DNA from: Chloroflexota bacterium
GTDB taxonomy: Bacteria > Chloroflexota > UBA6077 > FW602-bin22 > JACPRP01
Reading direction: 5' to 3'
NCBI GenBank assembly: GCA_023480885.1
Contig: JAMCWX010000060.1
Location: 4,211-45,630, forward strand
Length of the DNA: 41,420 bases
Part shown: one piece after another, positions 32,931-38,879 of the stretch
Layout: each line of letters opens with the position of its first letter
Numbering within the stretch: the first letter of the stretch is position 1
Position numbers and translations under genes: made by a program
Notes under the pieces: model-generated
Databases searched by the model: none
Seen by the model: the letters and a program-made list of their open reading frames with translations, nothing else
What the model was told of the DNA's origin: nothing

Positions 32931-33068
32931 TATTACTACGCAACTTCCATATGCTCTATATTGTGAGGTGTCCCGTTGCCCTGTAACCAAGGCCAATCGG
33001 TACTTAAAGACGGGCTAGCGGCAGATTGCTCAAAGACGGTCGTCAGCACCGAAGTTGCGTAGTAATAC
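32930..33068. mobile_element. 139-bp MITE with 18-bp perfect inverted repeats
   Basis: GTATTACTACGCAACTTC (32930-32947) is perfectly inverted at 33051-33068, with TA on both sides (32928-32929 and 33069-33070). No gene fits inside. It is probably a non-autonomous derivative mobilised by an IS630-type transposase. The adjacent IS shares the left TA, so one element inserted into the TA beside the other. Its ends do not match either complete IS in the window. Confidence 0.92.
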
Positions 33069-34149
33069 TAGTGGCACGGCGAGGAGCTTTCCCGGAAGTG
33101 CTGCCCCTGCCGGGCCAGCTTCCTCATCTCTCGGTTCTCCATCCGCAGTGAGCGGTGCTGGAGGCGGAAAAGGACTCGGCGGTATGGGACTGGCCCCATC
33201 AGGATTTGGACTGGCGTCCCACACGCCTCCTTCAGGGAAGGCGCTAGCGGAAGGAGATCCCGATACGCCCGAAGGCTGGCGTGAACAGTACCAGGCTAGG
33301 CGGCGAGAGGGGTTCGACTGGAACCGAGCAGCCGTAATCGGCGGATCTCTCGCCGCAATGGCGCCCGGGCCGGTAGGTCGCGCTGGAATGGCGGCACGTC
33401 TGCTAGGAATGTCGGGAATGGTAGAGGATCGCTTCAGCCGCGGCGTGCAGGAGAGAGACCAGGTCAGAGAGGAAGCCAGGGAGCGCTGGACAGAGGCAGG
33501 TTTGCGAGATCAGCGGGCGCAGATCTTCGGTCGGCCCTCGGGCCCAAGCCAGGTGGAACGAGCGGGTGCGATCGACCGGGCCGTGGCTAGCGTTAGCCGC
33601 AGAACCTCCGATCAGGAAGGGCTGCGAGCTGGCCTGGTCAGCCTGGGCCGCTCGGCCGCGGGACAGTCGGTGCTCAAAGGCGATGCCTACGAGGGGATAG
33701 CCCGTATGGGGCATGACCTCGGCGGGAGCGAGCAGTCCAGAATCGAGAGGGTGGCCGGGCTACACCTGGAGGCCGAGCTGATGAGCCGAGGGACGCTCCG
33801 AGGTGAGCCAGTGTACGCCACGGGTCAGGCTGGGATCGCTCAGATCGAGCTGCAGGCGACCGAGGGCATCGGCAGGTCGTTGGGGCTTCACGATGGATCC
33901 CAGTGTCAAGGGGTGGCCAGCGGCGAGGCAGAACAGGTGCGTGGGCAAGTGGCTGGCCTCGTGCAGCGGCTGAACGCGGTGGGACACCTGCCCCAGGGAC
34001 GTGCTTACGCCGAAGAGCTGGGGCGCGATCCGAATCTGGGCGGAGGTGTAGAAGCCGTGGCGCACCTGGAAACCTACGTGAAGCAGTTGGAAGAGAAATA
34101 TCAGGCGTCTGACCAGACAGAGGGGCACGTCTAGAAAGGAGCATTTGCC

Positions 34150-34695
34150 GTGCAGCAGTGGATACCAAAGGGACACACGCTGGAGCCGAAGATATGGGGC
34201 GAGATTGGCCTGCGCCAGGGACTTTACGTAGGAGCTGGGCTTTTCGCAGGGGCGATGCTCTTCTTCATCCTGGCTAACTTCGGTTTGTGGGTGCGCGTTG
34301 GCGGACTGGCACTGCCACCGTGTCTGGGCCTGATCGTCGGCTTTCTGAGAATCAAAGGCCTCGCGCCTGAAGCGTACGTCGTTCACCGCGTCCGGTTCCA
34401 ACTACGCAGGGCAGGTACGCTCGGGGTCTGGGACACCGGCGCACCCTTGGGCTCGCCGGGAGATGTCTTGCTGGGAATTATCCGGTCGCCGAAGCCCCAG
34501 AGGGCTGCCAGACCAGTGCCGTCTCAACCGTCGCCAGCTCACGCCGAGCCGACGCGAACCGTCCCGAAGCGTAAGGCAGTCGCCACCACGGCATACCTGA
34601 CAGACGCCGGCCCCTTCGGGCCGCTGTTCACCCTGGCGGCCCTGGCCGTCGCCAGCGCCATACTGTCTTACGTCGTGCGGGGAACGCTGCCATAG
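34150..34695 (+). CDS. PrgI/VirB3-like T4SS protein
   Basis: This 181-residue protein begins with a PrgI-like segment (IPKGHTLEPKIWGEIGLRQGLYV) followed by two membrane helices (about 24-42 and 48-68). PrgI/VirB3 proteins sit beside VirB4 in the inner-membrane complex. A Pro-rich linker (about 115-140) and an extra C-terminal helix (LFTLAALAVASAILSYVV) are additions not found in short VirB3. GTG at 34150 lies 9 bp after AAAGGAG, and the next gene starts 12 bp after its stop. Confidence 0.75.
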   Translation: MQQWIPKGHTLEPKIWGEIGLRQGLYVGAGLFAGAMLFFILANFGLWVRVGGLALPPCLGLIVGFLRIKGLAPEAYVVHRVRFQLRRAGTLGVWDTGAPLGSPGDVLLGIIRSPKPQRAARPVPSQPSPAHAEPTRTVPKRKAVATTAYLTDAGPFGPLFTLAALAVASAILSYVVRGTLP

Positions 34696-34706
34696 GAGGT
34701 CGAGGC

Positions 34707-35558
34707 TTGAAGGGGATCTTTGTACGCAAAGGGCGCCGCAGCCCAAACGTAGAAAACGGACCGAACAGGGTGAACCAGCCCAGGCTATGGTCCACGCGCA
34801 GCCGATCCTGGATGCCCTTCGAGGAAGCATTGGATGAGCTGGTGCTGCTGGGCGACGGGGCCCTCGCGGCAGCCGTGGAGGTCGCACCGGTGGACACGGC
34901 CCTGATGTCCCGGGAGGAGATGCAGGGGCACTTAGCCCGCTACTGGCAAGGGCTGCGCACGATCCATTTCCCGGTGAGCGTCTACGTGGGGACGCGCCGC
35001 CAGGAGGTGGCGGATTACCTTCAGGTAGTCACGCGGCGGCTGGATGGGATGGCCGAGGCGCGAGGCCAGCAGCAGGGATTCTTCGGCATGCTGCTGGAGG
35101 AACAGTGCCGCCTGCTCCAGGTGCTGTTGGCCGAGCATCTGCGCTCCCGCTGCAGCCTCATACTCGTTTCCCATAACCCGAACGGGGGGCTGAAAGGAGC
35201 TGCCCGTTGGGTGGCGGGGGAACGCCACAAAGTTCCTATTTCGACGGAGAGACTGCGGGAAGCGAACGACGATCTGGAGCTCAAGCTGAAGAAGGTCGAG
35301 GACGTGCTGCGCCACGTCGGTCTCAAGTACAAGCGATGCAGCGGCAGGAGGTTGGCCGTGGAGATCCAGCGTCTGGGCCGGCCTGACTTGATGGCGGAGG
35401 ACGTGGCCAGGCTGGAAGCGAACCTGGAGCTACCGACGGTAGTGCGGGCTCCGAAACCATTCCAGGAACCGAGTGTTTCGGAGCAGGGCAATTTGGAGGA
35501 AGGAGAAAGCTATGAAATGGCCTTTTCGGCACAAGGACAAGATCTGGCGGCCGGATAA
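34707..35558 (+). CDS. VirB4-associated soluble protein
   Basis: This 283-residue soluble protein overlaps virB4 by 47 bp. Its content (FEEALDELVLLGDGALAAAV, VSVYVGTRRQEVADYLQVV, long helices with LILVSHNP) resembles the non-catalytic N-terminal part of VirB4/TraC-type ATPases, as if that domain were encoded separately. No Walker motif is present. TTG at 34707 follows AGGAGG by 8 bp. Another possibility is an adaptor unique to this lineage. Confidence 0.6.
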   Translation: MKGIFVRKGRRSPNVENGPNRVNQPRLWSTRSRSWMPFEEALDELVLLGDGALAAAVEVAPVDTALMSREEMQGHLARYWQGLRTIHFPVSVYVGTRRQEVADYLQVVTRRLDGMAEARGQQQGFFGMLLEEQCRLLQVLLAEHLRSRCSLILVSHNPNGGLKGAARWVAGERHKVPISTERLREANDDLELKLKKVEDVLRHVGLKYKRCSGRRLAVEIQRLGRPDLMAEDVARLEANLELPTVVRAPKPFQEPSVSEQGNLEEGESYEMAFSAQGQDLAAG

Positions 35559-37368
35559 TCTGGGTGAAGAACGTGACAGCAGCGATGGCCTCCGGGTCGT
35601 TTCACTGCGAGACGTGCTGGCGCCGCCGGGCTTCCAGCAGACGCTAAACACCTATAGTTTGGGAGAAGGCCACGTGGCGCGGGTGTGGCAGGTCTACGAC
35701 TACCTGTCGCCGCTCAGCCGGGCCCGCATCGAGGAGCTTTACGCTCTTCCATTCGACCTGCGCTTCGTGCTGCACGCCGAGCGGATCGACGACTTCGTGG
35801 CGCGCCAGGGACTGGAGCACCAGCGAGCTATGCTGGAAGGGCAGCAGCATTTCTCCGCCTCCCGGGGCCAGTTGCAGAGCTACGTCAGCCAGGCCAGACT
35901 GGAAAGCGTGGACACGGCGCTGCGCGAGCTGGATGGCCCCAACCGGGAGTCCCTGTTCTACTTCAGCGCCCTCGTGCAGCTAACCTGTCACAGCACGGAA
36001 GAGATGGAGCGTCAGTCCAAGGAGCTGGAGCTGGCCTTCAAGAACGCGGGGTTCTTCGCGGCTACCTGCGATGGCCTGATGGAGGAAGCCTACCGGAGCA
36101 TGCTGCCGCTAGGCCGGCCCGAGATCCGGCCCGATCGACTGATGAACGCCAGCGGGGTCGCCCTTTTCTTCCCCTTCTACCACGCCGAATACGTGGACCC
36201 CGACGGCTTCTACTTCGGCGTGCACCGCCAATCGGCCACCCTGGTCGTGCAGAACATCTTCAAAGGCAACGGCAACACGATCCTCGTGGGCCGGCCCGGC
36301 TCGGGCAAGAGCGCCCTTTTCAAGACCATCGCCATCCAGGCGGCCTGCTACGATATGGACGTCTACCTTCTGGACCTGGAAGGGGAGTACCAGGCTGTGG
36401 TGGAGGCGCTGCATGGCACGTACGTTGACATGAGCCCGCAGGGCGGCGCTCACATCAACGCTATGCGCCTGGACCCCGACGACCCCGACGGCTACGCCGG
36501 GCAGTACGCCGACATCCAGGCCCTTGTCGAGGTGATGAACCGGCGCGGCCTCGAAGCCGCCCAGGCCAGCGTCCTGGGCGCGTCTCTCGCGGAAACATAC
36601 CGGCAGTTCGGCATCGACGTAGAGGATCGGAGCACGTGGCGAGTCGAGCCACAGCCGTTGCTGGAACATCTGTGCGCCACCATGGAGTCATCGCCGACCC
36701 TGCGCGAGCGAGACCTGGCCAAAGTAGGCCAGGGGCTCGCTCTCGAGCTGGAGCCGTACGTGGCCGGGGCTTACCGAGATGCCTTCAACCACGACACGAA
36801 CGTCGACCTGCGCAACCCCGTGGTGGGCTTCGGCTTCTCCGGCATCAGGGACGACCACTTGAAAGCGGTCCGCGTGTTTCAGGCGCTGCGTCTGATCGCT
36901 GGCAGAGCGCTGTCCGGGAAGCGTCTCTCGCTGATCGGGGTGGATGAAGCCTGGTGGTACTTCAGCCAGAAGGGCGCCGTAGAGGCCCTCAGCGCCTTCT
37001 CGCGCCGCTGCCGCAAGCGCGGGGCTTCCGTCTGGTTTCTCACCCACCAGCCGGAGGACTTCCTGGCGAGCCCCGATACTCGGCAGATCCTCTCCAGTGC
37101 CCAGACGGTGATCCTGATGAACCTGGCCCGGGGCGCGGCCGAGGACCTGCGGAGGGTTTGCGAGCTTTCCGATCGGGAAGTGGAGGACATCGCCAACCTG
37201 TCGGCGGGGTCCTACGTCCTGATCATTCGCGACACTGAGCGGCACGTTACCCACCACATCCCCGTGGAGTTGATCGTCGTGCCGCGCTGGTGGGAGATGC
37301 TCGACACCAGCTACCGCAAGGTGGAGCGGCAACAGCAAGAGGTCACGCAAGAGAGGCAGCAAGGGTGA
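35512..37368 (+). CDS. virB4: VirB4/TraC-like conjugation ATPase
   Basis: This 618-residue ATPase of type IV secretion systems has an N-terminal domain (1-240), Walker A VGRPGSGKS (259-267), the YLLDLEGEYQAVVEAL region, Walker B LIGVDEAWWYF (Asp478, Glu479), FLTHQPEDFLASPDTRQILSS in the usual ATPase order and a C-terminal segment ending HHIPVELIV. VirB4 energises pilus and channel assembly. AAGGAG lies 6 bp before ATG 35512. The protein is shorter than many VirB4s, fitting the idea that part is encoded by the preceding gene. Confidence 0.93.
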   Translation: MKWPFRHKDKIWRPDNLGEERDSSDGLRVVSLRDVLAPPGFQQTLNTYSLGEGHVARVWQVYDYLSPLSRARIEELYALPFDLRFVLHAERIDDFVARQGLEHQRAMLEGQQHFSASRGQLQSYVSQARLESVDTALRELDGPNRESLFYFSALVQLTCHSTEEMERQSKELELAFKNAGFFAATCDGLMEEAYRSMLPLGRPEIRPDRLMNASGVALFFPFYHAEYVDPDGFYFGVHRQSATLVVQNIFKGNGNTILVGRPGSGKSALFKTIAIQAACYDMDVYLLDLEGEYQAVVEALHGTYVDMSPQGGAHINAMRLDPDDPDGYAGQYADIQALVEVMNRRGLEAAQASVLGASLAETYRQFGIDVEDRSTWRVEPQPLLEHLCATMESSPTLRERDLAKVGQGLALELEPYVAGAYRDAFNHDTNVDLRNPVVGFGFSGIRDDHLKAVRVFQALRLIAGRALSGKRLSLIGVDEAWWYFSQKGAVEALSAFSRRCRKRGASVWFLTHQPEDFLASPDTRQILSSAQTVILMNLARGAAEDLRRVCELSDREVEDIANLSAGSYVLIIRDTERHVTHHIPVELIVVPRWWEMLDTSYRKVERQQQEVTQERQQG

Positions 37369-37370
37369 GT

Positions 37371-37994
37371 ATGCAGAAGCTGGTTGGGTGTGGGGTAGTT
37401 GCCGCGGTCCTGCTGCCCCTGAGCGCTGCCCTATTCGTGGTGGTGAGCGTCCTGGCTTTCATTCAGAGCCTGCCCGGGGGTGATCTGGCTCTGGCGGCGA
37501 TGGATCATTTCGCCGGCAGGGAGGGAGGAGGCCCTACGGTAGGGTCGCTTCATACAGGGTGGAGCGCGGAAGAGGGCTCGGCGGCGCTTCAACCTTACGA
37601 AGCCGATATCGAAGCGGCCTCGACGCGCTATGGCGTGAATCCCCGTCTTGTCAGGGCGGTGATCCTGCAAGAGAGCGGAGGCAACCCGAGGGCGATCAGT
37701 CGGGTCGGCGCGGCAGGTCTGATGCAGGTGATGCCGGCGACCTTCGCCGGCCTGGGTTACGACCCGGCGCGCATCTACGAGCCGAGCCTCAATATAGAGG
37801 CGGGCGTGCGCTACCTGTCGAATGGGCTGGAGGCCTTTGCAGGAGATGTTTACTGGGCGGCCGCTGCCTACAACGCGGGGATAGCCGGCGCGCGTCGGCT
37901 CAAAGAGAGGTACGGCTACGTGCCGGCATCGTTCGCCGGCGGGGAGACGCGACGCTACGTCGAGGCCATCCTGGCTCTCACAGGAGGGAAGTAA
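37371..37994 (+). CDS. Lytic transglycosylase (VirB1-like, SLT domain)
   Basis: This 207-residue cell-wall enzyme has one N-terminal membrane anchor (about 6-32), a short linker and an SLT/GEWL domain (about 75-200). ILQESGGNP contains the catalytic Glu101, followed by GAAGLMQVMPATF and YNAGIAGARRL. Such enzymes open the peptidoglycan for T4SS assembly. ATG at 37371 was used; an in-frame GTG at 37365 overlaps the virB4 stop and would add two residues. Confidence 0.92.
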   Translation: MQKLVGCGVVAAVLLPLSAALFVVVSVLAFIQSLPGGDLALAAMDHFAGREGGGPTVGSLHTGWSAEEGSAALQPYEADIEAASTRYGVNPRLVRAVILQESGGNPRAISRVGAAGLMQVMPATFAGLGYDPARIYEPSLNIEAGVRYLSNGLEAFAGDVYWAAAAYNAGIAGARRLKERYGYVPASFAGGETRRYVEAILALTGGK

Positions 37995-37998
37995 AGCT

Positions 37999-38670
37999 AT
38001 GTCTTCAAGGTCCAGATGGCTCATCTCTGTCGCGATAGTTCTGCTCGCCGTCGCCTGCAGCGGTGCCCAGTCACCTCTTCAGGAAGCGGTAGCCAGCCTG
38101 GAGACGGCTAGGTCTTACCAGGTGGAGTACGAGCTGATCACCTTCTTCGAGGGGACGGCGAAGCCAGTAGTCGCTGCCGGGAAGATCGAGTTCGAGGCGC
38201 CCGCTCGCTGGCACATAAGCCAGGACTCGATCGAGATGATAGCCGTTGGGCCAACGATCTACATCGAAGATGCCGAAGGCTGGCGCGCCGAGGAGATGAT
38301 GGAGCTCCCTGTCCATCCGCTCCTCTATCTGAAGGCCGCCACCGACGCTAGGCGATCTCGAGACAGCGAAGGGAGCCGGATATTTGCCTTCACGGTGGAC
38401 AGAGCGAAGTATCGCCAGTCATTCGAGCGGGTCCTGGGCGTGGTGCCCCCCGAACTCGACCGCGTGATTGCCCGCTTTCGTGGCAGCGGAGAAGTCACCT
38501 TGGATGGGCGAGGACGGACGGAGAACCTGCGCCTGCACCTGCAGGATGCCTCCATCCCAGGGAAGACACGGCAGGAGCTGGAGATACGGTTGCTGGACTC
38601 GGCCGAAGACCCCAGCGCCCGAGCGTACGCTGGCGCAGGGCGACTTCAGCGTGGAGGTGAAGGACTGTGA
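37999..38670 (+). CDS. Lipoprotein, LolA/LprG-like
   Basis: This 223-residue lipoprotein has a signal ending LAVAC (Cys20). The body alternates beta strands (YQVEYELITFFEGTAKPVV, PTIYIEDAEGWR) as in LppX/LprAFG and LolA-like carrier or anchor proteins. A T4SS role is suggested only by its place in the operon; it might anchor the transglycosylase or VirB complex to the membrane. An AGGAGG site precedes ATG 37999, and the next gene overlaps at GTGA. Confidence 0.7.
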   Translation: MSSRSRWLISVAIVLLAVACSGAQSPLQEAVASLETARSYQVEYELITFFEGTAKPVVAAGKIEFEAPARWHISQDSIEMIAVGPTIYIEDAEGWRAEEMMELPVHPLLYLKAATDARRSRDSEGSRIFAFTVDRAKYRQSFERVLGVVPPELDRVIARFRGSGEVTLDGRGRTENLRLHLQDASIPGKTRQELEIRLLDSAEDPSARAYAGAGRLQRGGEGL

Positions 38671-38879
38671 CGAGGGTCAATTCTAGACCTAAGAATGACC
38701 AAGCTCCGGACGAGTGGGCCAAGGCCTACGCCGCGTTCCTTGGACTGGTGGGTCTCGTTCTCCTGATCCTCCTGGCGAAGGGGCTACACCTGGCGTCGGC
38801 TCTTATCGTGGGTGTAGTGATAGCAGTCGCGGTGTTGGTGCGGCGTTTCGGCAACTACTTGAGGAAGAGCAAGGGATGA
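38667..38879 (+). CDS. Small two-helix membrane protein
   Basis: This 70-residue protein has two hydrophobic helices (about 21-40 and 41-58) and a basic tail RRFGNYLRKSKG. No family is recognised. GTG at 38667 overlaps the previous stop (GTGA), and its own stop overlaps the ATPase start (ATGA), so it is translated with them. It could be a small partner of the coupling protein. Confidence 0.6.
   Translation: MTRVNSRPKNDQAPDEWAKAYAAFLGLVGLVLLILLAKGLHLASALIVGVVIAVAVLVRRFGNYLRKSKG

Larger units (their letters stand above)
30545..34134 (+). pseudogene. virB6: VirB6/TrbL-like channel gene split by an IS630-type element and a MITE
   Basis: The GTG at 30545 (AGGAGG 8 bp upstream) opens a polytopic protein with a signal-like first helix, AEP-rich linker and at least six membrane segments, as in TrbL/VirB6. 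The frame breaks at the TA 31711-31712. It resumes at 33071 (AGT codon made from the retained A plus GT) and runs to 34134. Removing 31713-33070 gives 743 residues with no frame change. The resumed part is a Gly/Ser/Pro-rich and then charged helical tail of about 354 residues, probably cytoplasmic. As it stands the 5' piece ends early and the tail piece would need a start within the MITE. Confidence 0.88.

Noticed and set aside
33055..34134. Independent gene starting inside the MITE
   Set aside because: The first codons are MITE sequence, and the frame continues virB6 exactly once the two insertions are removed.
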